Source of the DNA: CAYJLW01 sp964370965
GTDB lineage: Bacteria > Actinomycetota > Acidimicrobiia > UBA2766
Reading direction: 5' to 3'
Assembly: GCA_964370965.1 (NCBI GenBank)
Contig: CAYJLW010000047.1
Coordinates: forward strand, 1-31,047
DNA: 31,047 bases
The position numbers and the translations under genes are program-made. Positions 1 to 8,477 of the stretch are shown here, one piece after another; the first letter of the stretch is position 1; each line of letters begins with the position of its first letter. The notes beneath the pieces are model-generated. The model had not been told where the DNA came from. It did not search any database and saw only the letters and a list, made by a program, of their open reading frames with translations.

Positions 1-54
1 CCCCCCCCCCCCCCCCCCCCCCCCCCCCCACCCCCCCCCCCCCCCCCCCCCCCC
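1..54. other. Poly-C contig-end artefact
   Basis: Almost pure C with one A at position 30. It truncates the methyltransferase reading frame next to it and resembles the poly-G/poly-C runs around the gap near 24.88 kb. I take it as a sequencing or scaffolding artefact at a contig edge, not biology. Confidence 0.8.
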
Positions 55-55
55 G

Positions 56-796
56 GGCCGCCCCGGGGGGACAGCTCGCGAGGAGGAGGAGCTCCGGGAC
101 GTCGACGGAGGGAGGCTGCTCGGCGTAGCCGCCGGGCGTCACGCCCCAGATCCCCTCGACGTCGAGGCCGCAGAGGCGGGCCAGGTAGTACAGCTCCCGG
201 GCGGTGGAGCACACCGTGTCCGCCTCCGCCCGGCGGGTCACGCCGTCCTCGTTGCGCAGCTCCACCGTCTCGTGGTGCAGCCCGGTGGCGGGGTCGAAGA
301 CCTCGTCCTCGCCCAGGTGGCGCAGGGCGAAGAAGGCGTGGAACGCCGTCGCGGCGAGGCGACCGCCGGGGCGCAGCGCCCGCACGAGGCGCGAGAGGAT
401 GTCCCGGTCGGCCTCCGGGTCGCCGCCGGCGAGGCCGAAGCCGCCCTGGCAGAGCGTGACGACGGCGTCGAAGTCCTCCTCGACGTCGAGGGTCCGGAGG
501 TCGCCGAGGCGGAACCCCGCGGAAAGGCCCTCCGCCGCGGCGGCCTCCCGGGCAAGGTCCACGAAGCGGGGTGCGACGTCGACGCCCACGACGTCCACGC
601 CCCGGCGGGCGAACTCCAGGGAGTGCCGCCCCGGCCCGCAGCCGGCGTCCAGCAGCCGCCCGCCGCCGTCGAGGCCGAGGCGCGGGAGCAGGAAGTCGAC
701 CTCCTGCACCGTCCCCTTCGTGAACGAGTAGCGCAGGTAGGCGGGGCCGAGGAACTCGGCGATGGGCTGGTACCAGTGCTCAGGGACCTCAGGCAC
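56..796 (-). CDS. Class I SAM-dependent methyltransferase, 3' end truncated
   Basis: The minus-strand frame reads from GTG at 796 and stays open for about 247 codons into the poly-C edge. Near residues 48-57 it has LLDAGCGPGRH, the glycine-rich SAM-binding motif I of Rossmann-fold methyltransferases. The start follows the N-terminal sequence VPEVPEHWYQPIAEFLG, and there is only a weak purine stretch upstream. The substrate cannot be told; the N-terminal part resembles small-molecule methyltransferases of the Methyltransf_11/25 type. The C-terminus is lost in the poly-C run, so length and stop are unknown. It is divergent from the nucleotidyltransferase at 852, with a 55-bp gap between the starts. 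Confidence 0.75.
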
Positions 797-837
797 CGCG
801 ACAAGGTACCCGCCCCCCCGCCAGGCGGCGCCGCACG

Positions 838-843
838 TAGAGT
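838..843 (+). promoter_or_regulatory. -10 box TAGAGT for the nucleotidyltransferase
   Basis: TAGAGT lies 8 nt before the ATG at 852. This matches the TANNNT-plus-short-leader pattern seen before several starts in this window, so the transcript is probably leaderless or nearly so. No clear -35 box was found. Confidence 0.4.
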
Positions 844-851
844 CCGGAGCC

Positions 852-1619
852 ATGTCAGACCCAGAGAAACCCGTCCCCCGCCCCGACGCCGCGATCGTGC
901 TCGCCGCCGGCAAGGGCACCCGCATGGGGCACCCCACGCTCCCCAAGCCGCTCGTGGCGGTCGGCGGCCGGCCCATGCTGGAGCGCGTGCTCACCGGGCT
1001 GTCCCGGGCGGGGTACCGCCGGGCCGTGCTCGTGGTGGGCTTCCGGGGCGACCTCATCCGGGAACACTGCGGGGAGCGCTGCTGCGGGCTGGAGATCGGC
1101 TACGTCTTGCAGGAGACGCAGGACGGCACCGCCGCCGCCGTCGCCCTCGCCGCCCCCGCTGTCGCCGGGGAGGAGGCCGTCCTCGTCACCTGGACCGACA
1201 TCCTCGTCTCTCCCGCCTACTACGACCTCCTCACGAGCGCGTGGACCCACCGGCCCGGTCTCACCGCCCTCACCACCGTCCTGACCGGCGACCCCTCTGT
1301 CGGCGCGCTCGTCACCTTCGACGCCGACCTCCGCATGCAGGACGTCCTGGAGAAGCCCGCCGGCGTGACGAAGGGCTGGGCGGACGGCGGGGTGAGCATC
1401 CTGTCCCGGGAGGCGCTCGCCGCCATGGCCGCCGTGGAACCCTCGGCCCGGGGAGAAAAGGAGCTCGCCGACGGCCTCCGCTCCCTGCTCGCCGCGGGTC
1501 GCCTCGTCGGCGTGGAGAGGCTCGCCGGGCCCTGGATGGACCTCGCCTCCCCCGCCCACGTCGCCGAGGCCGAGCGCCGCTTCGGTGACCTCCTCGGCGA
1601 GCTCGCAGAGGGGCGGTGA
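852..1619 (+). CDS. Nucleotidyltransferase (NDP-sugar pyrophosphorylase-like)
   Basis: A 255-residue protein with the NTP-transferase signature at residues 17-34 (LAAGKGTRMG, then LPKPL with Lys32), which binds the nucleotide phosphates in GlmU/RmlA/MobA-type enzymes. VTWTD around residue 116 gives the metal-binding Asp after the nucleotide-binding QETQDGTAAA segment. It lacks a left-handed beta-helix domain, so it is a stand-alone transferase domain rather than full GlmU. It would couple an NTP to a sugar or polyol phosphate; the exact substrate is not clear. ATG 852 is preferred over upstream in-frame starts because it directly precedes the conserved N-terminus and has GGAG just before it. 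The gene is convergent with the next one. Confidence 0.8.
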   Translation: MSDPEKPVPRPDAAIVLAAGKGTRMGHPTLPKPLVAVGGRPMLERVLTGLSRAGYRRAVLVVGFRGDLIREHCGERCCGLEIGYVLQETQDGTAAAVALAAPAVAGEEAVLVTWTDILVSPAYYDLLTSAWTHRPGLTALTTVLTGDPSVGALVTFDADLRMQDVLEKPAGVTKGWADGGVSILSREALAAMAAVEPSARGEKELADGLRSLLAAGRLVGVERLAGPWMDLASPAHVAEAERRFGDLLGELAEGR

Positions 1620-1636
1620 GCACGAGTGGCGCGCGA

Positions 1637-1654
1637 ATGACGGCCTGTCGTCAT
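1637..1654. terminator. Hairpin between convergent genes
   Basis: ATGACG-N6-CGTCAT, a perfect 6-bp stem in the 54-bp gap between the convergent stops at 1619 and 1674. It has no U-tract, so it would be a weak bidirectional terminator. Its role is inferred from position. Confidence 0.35.
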
Positions 1655-1673
1655 CTCCGGACACCTTGGCGGC

Positions 1674-3104
1674 TCAGGACCCCAGGCGGGCGAGGATCTC
1701 CTCGACGTGCGCGTAGCGGGTGTCCATGCCGAAGGGCACCGGGAAGGCGACGTTGAGGACGCAGAGGGCGACCAGCGCGGTCGGCACGCCCTCCTCGACG
1801 AGACGGCGGGCCTCGTCCTCGCAGGCCTCGACGAGGTCGGCGACGGCGTCGGCGTCCGGTGGGACCCGTGCCCCGGGGAGACCATCGAGCGCCCTCCAGT
1901 CCCCGGTGTGGAAGCGGTCCCCGAGTGTCTCCGCCAGCGACCGGCAGGCCGCCTCGGCGAGGCCGGGGCCCACGAAGTCCCGCATCTGCGCTGGGCTCAC
2001 CCGCCAGCCGGCGGGCGCGAACCAGGCGTCCATCGCATCGAGAGCGACGCCGCGGCCCACAGCGAGACGCACCCCCTCGGCGAGGTACCGGCACACGAAG
2101 CGGGTCATGACGAGACCCCGGGACGCCGGGGCCGGTACGGGCGTGACACCGAGGCGGCTGCACAGCGCCCCCGTGGCCACGGCGAGGTTCTCGGCGGAGT
2201 CCACCGGGAGGGAGTACTCCCAGAAGCGGCCCTCTTCCAGAGGGGTGAGGGGATGGAGATTGCCTGCCCCGGCACGGATCTCCGCGCCCACGTAGGTGGA
2301 GCTCATGGTGAGGAGCGGCCGTTCGACGGCACAGAGCAGGGTCCGCTTGAGCCCGAGATCCTCGGGGAGGCAGTCGAGGACGACGTCGCAGCTGGTCACC
2401 GCCGCCGCGTCGGTGACCAGTGTCGCCGGGGAGCCGGCGTACTTCGCCGGATCACGGACGACCGCGACGACGTCGAGACCGGCGGCGACGCAGCGATTCA
2501 CGAGCCCCCGGCCGACCTGGCCGTGGCCGAACACGCCCACGCTGCGGACCTCGCCCCCCGTGGTGGGGGGCAGGCCGTCGTCGGGGCAGGCGGTCGCCAT
2601 CGGGGTCCAGGCGTCCCGGAAGAGGGCGTCCTCGACGTCGCCGGGGACGGCGCCGGGTGGGGGAAGGCGCACGACCGCCTCCCAGACGGGCCGGTCCCGC
2701 CGGTGCGCCAGGAGGCGGGTGACCCCCTTGCCCCGCGCGAGCATGTCCGCTATCTCGGCCACCCCGCCGGATGCCTGCGGGTCCGTGAGGCGGCCGAAGA
2801 GGCCGCTGCCCTCCCAGATCGGCCCGCCCCCCATGAGCACGTTCGCCGCCAGCCCGGCGCCGCCCCGCTCGAGAAGACCCCACAGGGTCCCCAGGGGGGG
2901 CAGGGCCCCGTAGGCGGACTCCTCCACCAGGACGTGGCGACGCACCGGGCCCTGCTCCCCGCTCAGGGGGCCGCTCGGGCCCGCCGGCCCGAACACAGCG
3001 AAGCCGGGGTCGAAGAGCGCACCGAGACCCGGCCCCCGCAGCGCGCCGGACGTCCACTCCCCCGTGCGCAGGGGCGGGTCCCAGGTCTGGAGCTGCCGCG
3101 ACAT
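1674..3104 (-). CDS. Divergent 3-hydroxyacyl-CoA dehydrogenase-like protein
   Basis: A 476-residue protein. Residues 187-205 hold a Rossmann dinucleotide fold (VGVFGHGQVGRGLVN) followed by DAAAVTSCDVVLDCLPEDL, as in NAD-binding HADH domains. GNLHPLTPLEE keeps a His in the place of the catalytic His of hydroxyacyl-CoA dehydrogenases, and RGLVMTRFVCRYLAEGVRL resembles the start of the C-terminal helical domain. The first 185 residues match neither a crotonase nor any domain I recognise. It lies 25 nt downstream of the KAS III-like gene pair, which suggests a shared fatty-acyl or polyketide-like pathway in which it reduces or oxidises a 3-oxo/3-hydroxy product. The assignment to this superfamily is by motif only. 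Confidence 0.6.
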   Translation of the reverse strand: MSRQLQTWDPPLRTGEWTSGALRGPGLGALFDPGFAVFGPAGPSGPLSGEQGPVRRHVLVEESAYGALPPLGTLWGLLERGGAGLAANVLMGGGPIWEGSGLFGRLTDPQASGGVAEIADMLARGKGVTRLLAHRRDRPVWEAVVRLPPPGAVPGDVEDALFRDAWTPMATACPDDGLPPTTGGEVRSVGVFGHGQVGRGLVNRCVAAGLDVVAVVRDPAKYAGSPATLVTDAAAVTSCDVVLDCLPEDLGLKRTLLCAVERPLLTMSSTYVGAEIRAGAGNLHPLTPLEEGRFWEYSLPVDSAENLAVATGALCSRLGVTPVPAPASRGLVMTRFVCRYLAEGVRLAVGRGVALDAMDAWFAPAGWRVSPAQMRDFVGPGLAEAACRSLAETLGDRFHTGDWRALDGLPGARVPPDADAVADLVEACEDEARRLVEEGVPTALVALCVLNVAFPVPFGMDTRYAHVEEILARLGS

Positions 3105-3111
3105 GCGGGCG

Positions 3112-3117
3112 AGGCTA
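3112..3117 (-). promoter_or_regulatory. -10-like TAGCCT before the HADH-like gene
   Basis: TAGCCT on the minus strand lies 7 nt upstream of ATG 3104, in the 25-nt gap after the KAS III-like gene. It fits the leaderless pattern seen elsewhere here and could give the third gene its own promoter inside the operon. Confidence 0.3.
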
Positions 3118-3129
3118 GGCGGGCGGCGA

Positions 3130-4215
3130 TCAGGCAGGGGCGAGGCGGGCGGCGGCGAACGTGAAGCCCACGCCGACGCTGGCGGCGACGATCGTCTCCG
3201 CCTCCCGGACCCGCTCGCGGTGGTCGTACATCGCGACCGGGATGCAGCCCGTCGAGAGGTTCCCCCGGTCGGCGAGGTTCTCCACGACCTCCCAACCGTC
3301 CGGGACGGCCTCGGCGGTCTCGACGAGGACCGGCTTCGTGCCCTGGTGGGGGACGATGAGCCCGCCTGCAGAGCGATCGGCGTCCTTGGTCACACGCTCG
3401 AAGCCCTCCAGGAGCCCGTAGACGGCGCACTTGCGGGCGAGCTTGGTGTTGTGGATCCAGCGGTACTCGTAGCGGGTGTCGGGATGGAGGCCGACCATGC
3501 GGGGGTCGATCGTCTCGTCGTACACGAAGGGGTCGAACTCCTCCTTGAGGCCGGTGATGGGGGCGATGATGATCTCGGTCTCCTCGCCGTCGACCTCCGA
3601 GAGCGTGCCCGTGGCGGTCTCGTGGATCTCGAAGACGGGCTGCGTACCCGTGTCGCGGGGCAGCGACGTGAGCACCCATGCCGAGCCGGAGTCGCCGAAG
3701 ACGAACGCGTCCACCGGGTAGCGGTACATGCGCGAGAAGGACGTGAGGGTCTCCGAGGACGTCACGAGAACCGTCTGGGCGGCGCCGGAACGGATGTACT
3801 GGGTCGCCATGTGCACTCCGCACATGAACTGCGCGCAGCCGCCGTAGAGGTCGAACGTCATCGCTTCCTGGATGCCGAGGCGCTTGAGGAGCCGGGAACC
3901 GATCGTGGGGAGCAGGTAGTCGAACTTCGAGGACGCCGTCACCACCATGTCGACCTCGCCCGGCTCCACGCCGGCGGCGGCGAGGGCCTCCTGCGCCCCG
4001 GCGGTGGCGAGATCCTCGTTCAGGACCTTCTGGCGGCGACCGTCGGCGAGGTCCACGACGGAACAGCGGCTCTCGATGCCCGTCGCCGCCGCGTACCGCA
4101 GCGCGGTCTCTTCGTCGACGTTGAAGTACGGCGCGAGATCCAGGTTCGTGTAGCGGAACGGCGCGAGAGTCGCGCCGTCACCGACCAGGTAGACCGGTCG
4201 CCCATGAGTTGACAT
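3130..4215 (-). CDS. Beta-ketoacyl-ACP synthase III-like protein (copy 1)
   Basis: A 361-residue thiolase-fold condensing enzyme. The Cys-His-Asn set of KAS III/HMG-CoA synthase-type enzymes is visible: Cys127 in YGGCAQFM, His290 in IVPHQGTKP and Asn319 in DRGNLST. The C-terminus SVGVGFTFAAARL matches the closing strand of FabH-like proteins. The start is ATG 4215, which aligns with the paralogue's N-terminus (GRPVYLVG) and has GAGG 5 nt upstream. An ATG 29 codons further up lacks homology to the paralogue. It would condense an acyl-CoA starter with malonyl-ACP or another acyl-CoA. Being duplicated and next to an HADH-like gene, it is more likely specialised than housekeeping fabH. Confidence 0.8.
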   Translation of the reverse strand: MSTHGRPVYLVGDGATLAPFRYTNLDLAPYFNVDEETALRYAAATGIESRCSVVDLADGRRQKVLNEDLATAGAQEALAAAGVEPGEVDMVVTASSKFDYLLPTIGSRLLKRLGIQEAMTFDLYGGCAQFMCGVHMATQYIRSGAAQTVLVTSSETLTSFSRMYRYPVDAFVFGDSGSAWVLTSLPRDTGTQPVFEIHETATGTLSEVDGEETEIIIAPITGLKEEFDPFVYDETIDPRMVGLHPDTRYEYRWIHNTKLARKCAVYGLLEGFERVTKDADRSAGGLIVPHQGTKPVLVETAEAVPDGWEVVENLADRGNLSTGCIPVAMYDHRERVREAETIVAASVGVGFTFAAARLAPA

Positions 4216-4319
4216 CTGTGCCTCGTCGTCTTGCTGCGGTGCCAGATCCCTCGTAGCCGCCCTACCCCGGCGCGGGTCTGACTTCGACCGCCGACACGCC
4301 ATTCCCTGCCGGCCGGCCG

Positions 4320-5402
4320 CTAGGAGACAGGGACGAGGCGGGCGGCGGCGTAGGTGAATCCCACACCGACGGCGGCCGCCACCACGGTGCGGGCTTCGCG
4401 GACGCGCTCGAGCTGGTCGGAGAACGCCATGGGGATGCAGACGGTGGAGACGTTGCCCCGCTCGCGGAGGTTGTCGATGATCGACCAGCCCTCGGGCAGG
4501 AGTGGCTCGACGCTGCGCAGGACCGGGCCCGTGCCCTGGTGGGGCACGACGACGCCCGGCGTGTCCTGACCGCCGTGGGAAACGCGCTTGAAGCCCTCGA
4601 GGATCCCGAAGCGGGCGACGTCCCGGGCGAGGTCGACATCGTGGCGGAACCGGTACTGGTGGCGGGTGTCAGGGTGGATGTCCGCCATCCGCGGGTCGAC
4701 CCTCTCGTCGTGGATGAAAAGGTCGAACTCCTCCTTGAACCCGGCGATGGGCATCACGATCACCTCGGTGGGCCGGCCCTCGAACTCGGAGACCGTGGCG
4801 CACGCCGTGTCGCCCACCTCGAAGACGGGGAACCCGCTCCTACCCGGCTCGCTGGAGAGCACCCAGGCGCCGGCACCGTCGCCGAAGATGAACGCGTCGA
4901 CCGGGTAGCGGAACTGGCGCGAGAACGACGAGATCACCTCGGACGCCGTGACGACGACTGTGTCGCACATGCCGGATCGGATGTAGTTGGCGCCCATGAT
5001 CACGCCGAGGATGAACTGGGCGCAGCCGCCCACGAGGTCGAAGCTCATCGCCTCCTGGACCCCGAGGTTCTTCAGCACGCGGGGGCCGATCGACGGGAGG
5101 ATGAAGTCGTACAACGAGGCGGACGTGATCACGCAGTCGAGATCCGTGGGCTCCATGCCGGCGGCGTCGAGGGCGCGCTGGGCCGCCTGGGCGGCAAGCT
5201 GGTCGGAGAGCACCTTCTGGCGCCGGCCGTCCGCGAGATCGATCACCCAGTGGCGCGCCTCGATACCCGTGACGTCGGCGTAGCGCAGAGCGGTCTCTTC
5301 GTCGACGTTGAAGTACGGCGCCAGCTCCAGGTTCGTGTACCGGAACGGCGGAAGCGCCGTCCCCGCTCCGACCAGATAGACCGGTCGCCCCTGTGTGCCC
5401 AT
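4320..5402 (-). CDS. Beta-ketoacyl-ACP synthase III-like protein (copy 2)
   Basis: A 360-residue paralogue of the downstream gene, collinear over its whole length: shared GRPVYLVG start, YFNVDEETALRY and DLADGRRQKVL blocks. The triad is intact: Cys127 (VGGCAQF), His288 (VVPHQGTG) and Asn317 (ERGNVST). ATG 5402 follows GAGGGA at good spacing. It is separated by 104 nt from copy 1 and lies 65 nt downstream of the polA stop on the same strand. Two catalytically complete copies could act in sequence, on different chain lengths, or as a heterodimer. The sequence cannot decide. Confidence 0.8.
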   Translation of the reverse strand: MGTQGRPVYLVGAGTALPPFRYTNLELAPYFNVDEETALRYADVTGIEARHWVIDLADGRRQKVLSDQLAAQAAQRALDAAGMEPTDLDCVITSASLYDFILPSIGPRVLKNLGVQEAMSFDLVGGCAQFILGVIMGANYIRSGMCDTVVVTASEVISSFSRQFRYPVDAFIFGDGAGAWVLSSEPGRSGFPVFEVGDTACATVSEFEGRPTEVIVMPIAGFKEEFDLFIHDERVDPRMADIHPDTRHQYRFRHDVDLARDVARFGILEGFKRVSHGGQDTPGVVVPHQGTGPVLRSVEPLLPEGWSIIDNLRERGNVSTVCIPMAFSDQLERVREARTVVAAAVGVGFTYAAARLVPVS

Positions 5403-5467
5403 GTGCTTCCCTCTGGACGCGCTCTCAGGATCCCCCCCGCACCGGAGTTATTCGACCCGGAAGGGCT

Positions 5468-8104
5468 CTACCCTTTCGCGCTCGCCCAGGAGTCCCCGAA
5501 ATGGAGGTCGACCTCCAGAGGGACGGTCAGGTCGACGACGCGCTCCATGATCCCCACGACCAGGTCGCCCACGCCGTCGCGTTCGGCCTCGGGCACCTCC
5601 AGCACGAGTTCGTCGTGGACCTGCAGGAGCATGCGGGCGGCGAAGCCTCCGCGGGCGAGGCGGTCGTCGACGTCGATCATCGCCTTCTTCATGATGTCGG
5701 CCGCCGACCCCTGGATGGGGGCGTTCAACGCCATCCGCTCGCCCATCTGTCGCACCCGAGGATTCGGGTGGGTGAGCTCCGGGATCGGGCGACGCCGGCC
5801 CAGGATCGTCGTCGTGTAGCCGTCCCTACGGGCGTCGGCCACGACCCGGCCCATGAACGCCCGCAGCGTGGGGAACTGGTCGAAGTAGCGGTCGATGAAC
5901 TCCTGCGCCTCCCCTGTGGACATCTCCGTGCGAGTCGCCAGACCCCAGGCCTGCATGCCGTACTGGATGCCGTAGTTCACGGCCTTCGCCCGGCTGCGGT
6001 GCGCGAACGTGACGTCCTCCGGGTCGATCCCGAACACCCGGGCGGCGGTCGCCGTGTGGACGTCGAGGCCGGATGCGAAGGCGTCGAGAAGCCCTCGGTC
6101 GCCCGAGAGATGGGCCGTGATGCGGAGCTCGATCTGGGAGTAGTCCGCCGAGGCGAGCACGCAGCCGTCGGCCGGGACGAACGCCCGCCGTATCTGGCGG
6201 CCGACCTCGGTGCGGATCGGAATGTTCATCAGGTTCGGGTTCTCCGAGCTCAACCGGCCCGTCGCCGCCGCCGTCTGGCGGAAGCTCGTGTGGATGCGGC
6301 CGTCGGCGGGGTCCACGAGGGGCGGCAGGGCGTCGGTGTAGGTGCTGCGGAGCTTCTCCAGGTTCCGGTACTCGAGGAGGCGCTCCACCACGGGATGGTC
6401 TTCCCTGAGCGACTCCAGCGTGGCGGCGTCGGTGGAGAAGCCCGTCTTGGTCTTCTTCCCCGGCCTGAGCCCCAGCTTCTCGAAGAGGACGCGGCGGAGC
6501 TGCGGGGTTGAGTTCACGTTGAACTCCTCGCCGGCGTCGTCCCAGATCTCCCGTTCCAGCTGCCGGATGCGCCCCGTGAGACCCGCCGAGAGCTCCTCGA
6601 GGTAGGCGACGTCGACACGGATGCCGGCCGCCTCCATGCGGGCGAGGACGCGGGCGAGAGGCCGTTCCACCTCCTCGTAGAGAGCGAGGCAGCCGTCCGC
6701 AGCGAGGGAGTCGCTCAGGACGGGGGCGAGAGCGGCCACCGCCCACGCCCGACGGGCGAGGTCGCCGGCGTCGGCGTCGGCGGCCACGCCGAGGGGGAGC
6801 TGGTCCTGAGGCCGATCGGGGCTCGTGATCTCCACGCCGAGACGCGTGGCGGCGAGGGACTCGACGGGGTAGCTCCCCTCGCCCGGGTCGAGGAGGAACG
6901 CCGCCACCTCCGTGTCGACGTCGAGGCTGCGCACGTCCACACCCCGGCGGGCGAGGCGGGCGATGACCTCCTTGGCCCCGTGGACGGAGAAACGCGGGGT
7001 GTCGCCCCCGAGGAGCGCTGTCACGGGGCCCTCGCCGAAGTCGGCGTCCGCCCAGACGACGGCCTCGCCCCCGGGGGACGCCGCCGCCCATTCGCTCCCG
7101 GCACGTGCGATGCCGACCCCACCGCCCAGGGCCGCCAGAGCCCCGGCGAGGTCGTCGCCCCCGACCCGGCGCCACCCCACGTCGATCCCGGCCGCGGCGT
7201 CTTCGGCCGTGGCCCCGCCGGGTTCCGCTCCGTGGGAGAGGAACTCCAGCCAGCGGTCCCGCAGACCCTTGAACTCCAGGGCGTTCATGAGGTCGCCGAC
7301 CGCCCGGACATCGGGCGCGCCGATGCGGAGATCCCCCGGCTCCATGGTGAGAGCGACGTGGTCGAGGAGGCGCATCACCTCGACGTTCTTCTGGACCTGG
7401 GACCGGGAGGCCGCCAGGTTCTCCCGCGCCTTGGGCGTGAGCTCCGCGACGTGGGCGAAGACCTCGTCCAGCCCGCCGTACTTGTTGAGCCACTTCGCGG
7501 CGGTCTTGTCGCCCACTCCCGGGACGCCCGGGAGGTTGTCCGAGGTGTCCCCCCGGAGGGCGGCGAGCTCCACGTAGCGCTCCGGGCGCACGCCGTAGCG
7601 GGCCTCCACGGCGGCCTCGTCCATCACGTCCACTTCCGTGATGCCCCGCCGGGTGTAGAGCACCCGCACGTTTGGGTCGGCCACGCACTGGAAGATGTCG
7701 CGGTCGCCCGTGACGAGCTCCACCTCCAGGCCCGCCGCCGCCCCGCGCCGGGCCAGCGTGGCGAGGACGTCGTCGGCCTCGAAGCCGTCGAACTCCAGGA
7801 CCGGGACCGCCAGAACGTCGAGAAGCTCACGGAGCAACTCCATCTGCGAACGGAGGCTGTCGGGGGGCTTCTCACGCTGCGCCTTGTACTCCGGGGCGAC
7901 GTCGAGACGGAACTGGGGGGTCGCCCGGTCGAAGGCCACGGCCACGAGGTCGGGCCGGCGTTCCGTGAGCATGCGCAAGAGCATGTTCGAGAAGCCGAAC
8001 AGGGCGTTCGTGGGCTGGCCGCTGGACGTCTGCATGTCCTCGGGCAGGGCAAAGAAGGCCCGGTACGCGAGCGAGTTCCCGTCCAGAACGAGGAGCTTGG
8101 CCAT
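5468..8104 (-). CDS. polA: DNA polymerase I
   Basis: An 878-residue family A polymerase. It has an N-terminal 5'-3' flap exonuclease (LVLDGNSLAYRAFFAL start, LVTGDRDIFQ, RGDTSDNLPGVPGVGDKTA), a central domain, and a polymerase domain with motif A (ASADYSQIELR, Asp654), motif B/O-helix (RAKAVNYGIQYGM, Lys707, Tyr711) and motif C (VHDE, Asp831). The central 3'-5' exonuclease domain lacks the acidic DEDD residues (no FDTET-type motif), so proofreading is probably lost, as in mycobacterial and Thermus enzymes. Tyr replaces the E. coli Phe762 at the O-helix. The start is ATG 8104; the reading frame continues upstream into low-complexity sequence and the gap, which is not PolA-like. Confidence 0.97.
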   Translation of the reverse strand: MAKLLVLDGNSLAYRAFFALPEDMQTSSGQPTNALFGFSNMLLRMLTERRPDLVAVAFDRATPQFRLDVAPEYKAQREKPPDSLRSQMELLRELLDVLAVPVLEFDGFEADDVLATLARRGAAAGLEVELVTGDRDIFQCVADPNVRVLYTRRGITEVDVMDEAAVEARYGVRPERYVELAALRGDTSDNLPGVPGVGDKTAAKWLNKYGGLDEVFAHVAELTPKARENLAASRSQVQKNVEVMRLLDHVALTMEPGDLRIGAPDVRAVGDLMNALEFKGLRDRWLEFLSHGAEPGGATAEDAAAGIDVGWRRVGGDDLAGALAALGGGVGIARAGSEWAAASPGGEAVVWADADFGEGPVTALLGGDTPRFSVHGAKEVIARLARRGVDVRSLDVDTEVAAFLLDPGEGSYPVESLAATRLGVEITSPDRPQDQLPLGVAADADAGDLARRAWAVAALAPVLSDSLAADGCLALYEEVERPLARVLARMEAAGIRVDVAYLEELSAGLTGRIRQLEREIWDDAGEEFNVNSTPQLRRVLFEKLGLRPGKKTKTGFSTDAATLESLREDHPVVERLLEYRNLEKLRSTYTDALPPLVDPADGRIHTSFRQTAAATGRLSSENPNLMNIPIRTEVGRQIRRAFVPADGCVLASADYSQIELRITAHLSGDRGLLDAFASGLDVHTATAARVFGIDPEDVTFAHRSRAKAVNYGIQYGMQAWGLATRTEMSTGEAQEFIDRYFDQFPTLRAFMGRVVADARRDGYTTTILGRRRPIPELTHPNPRVRQMGERMALNAPIQGSAADIMKKAMIDVDDRLARGGFAARMLLQVHDELVLEVPEAERDGVGDLVVGIMERVVDLTVPLEVDLHFGDSWASAKG

Positions 8105-8112
8105 CGCTGCGG

Positions 8113-8118
8113 AGCGTA
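8113..8118 (-). promoter_or_regulatory. -10-like TACGCT upstream of polA
   Basis: TACGCT on the minus strand, 8 nt from the polA ATG, again at leaderless spacing. There is no Shine-Dalgarno in the short leader CCGCAGCG. Confidence 0.35.
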
Positions 8119-8446
8119 GACGCGGTGCAAGGCGGGGGGCAGTGGTGGCCCCGGCCCCGAGCGACTGGGCGAACCCCGCCCCGCGGCCGCCGCTCCAAAG
8201 TGATGCCGGATTCCCGGTATCCCGTGGAAACGGCCTCACTTGGGCCCACTTGGGCCCGACCCCGGGCGGCCGCCCCGCCAGACCGTAGGGGCGGCGGCCC
8301 CCGCCCCGGCCCCCGCCCGGGGGGACGGCGGGCGGGAAGAAGGGGGGGGGAAAACGGGGGGGGNNNNNNNNNNNNNNNNNNNNNNNNNNNNNNCGCCGGC
8401 CCAGACCGGACCTCGGGCGAACGGCGAGAGGCAAGAGGGGGGTTCC
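8119..8446. other. Low-complexity intergenic stretch with a 30-N gap
   Basis: No gene is visible. Near 8239-8263 a 10-bp unit (ACTTGGGCCC) occurs twice in tandem. A GCCGCCCC/GGGGCGGC inverted repeat and long G-runs lead into 30 Ns at 8364-8393. The G-runs next to the gap are probably unreliable, so an undetected small gene or extra regulatory DNA may be missing. Confidence 0.7.
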
Positions 8447-8471
8447 AAAGGGGGGACGGAGTCCCCCCTTT
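8447..8471 (-). terminator. G6/C6 palindrome after the thiolase-like gene
   Basis: A perfect 11-bp stem (AAAGGGGGGAC pairing with GTCCCCCCTTT) with a 3-nt loop, beginning 6 nt after the thiolase-like stop. On the minus strand it is followed by GGAACCCCCCTC, the same tail that follows the palindromes near 11.77 kb. It is probably a terminator, although it lacks a T-tract beyond TTT. Confidence 0.6.
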
Positions 8472-8477
8472 GACGAA

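Noticed and set aside
3130..4302. Longer KAS III-like start at 4302
   Set aside because: The extra 29 residues are Arg-rich and absent from the paralogue. ATG 4215 aligns with the paralogue start and has a Shine-Dalgarno.
8105..8434. N-terminal extension of PolA across the gap
   Set aside because: MAKLLVLDGNSLAYRAFF is the standard PolA start. The upstream frame crosses Ns and low-complexity G-runs without PolA similarity.
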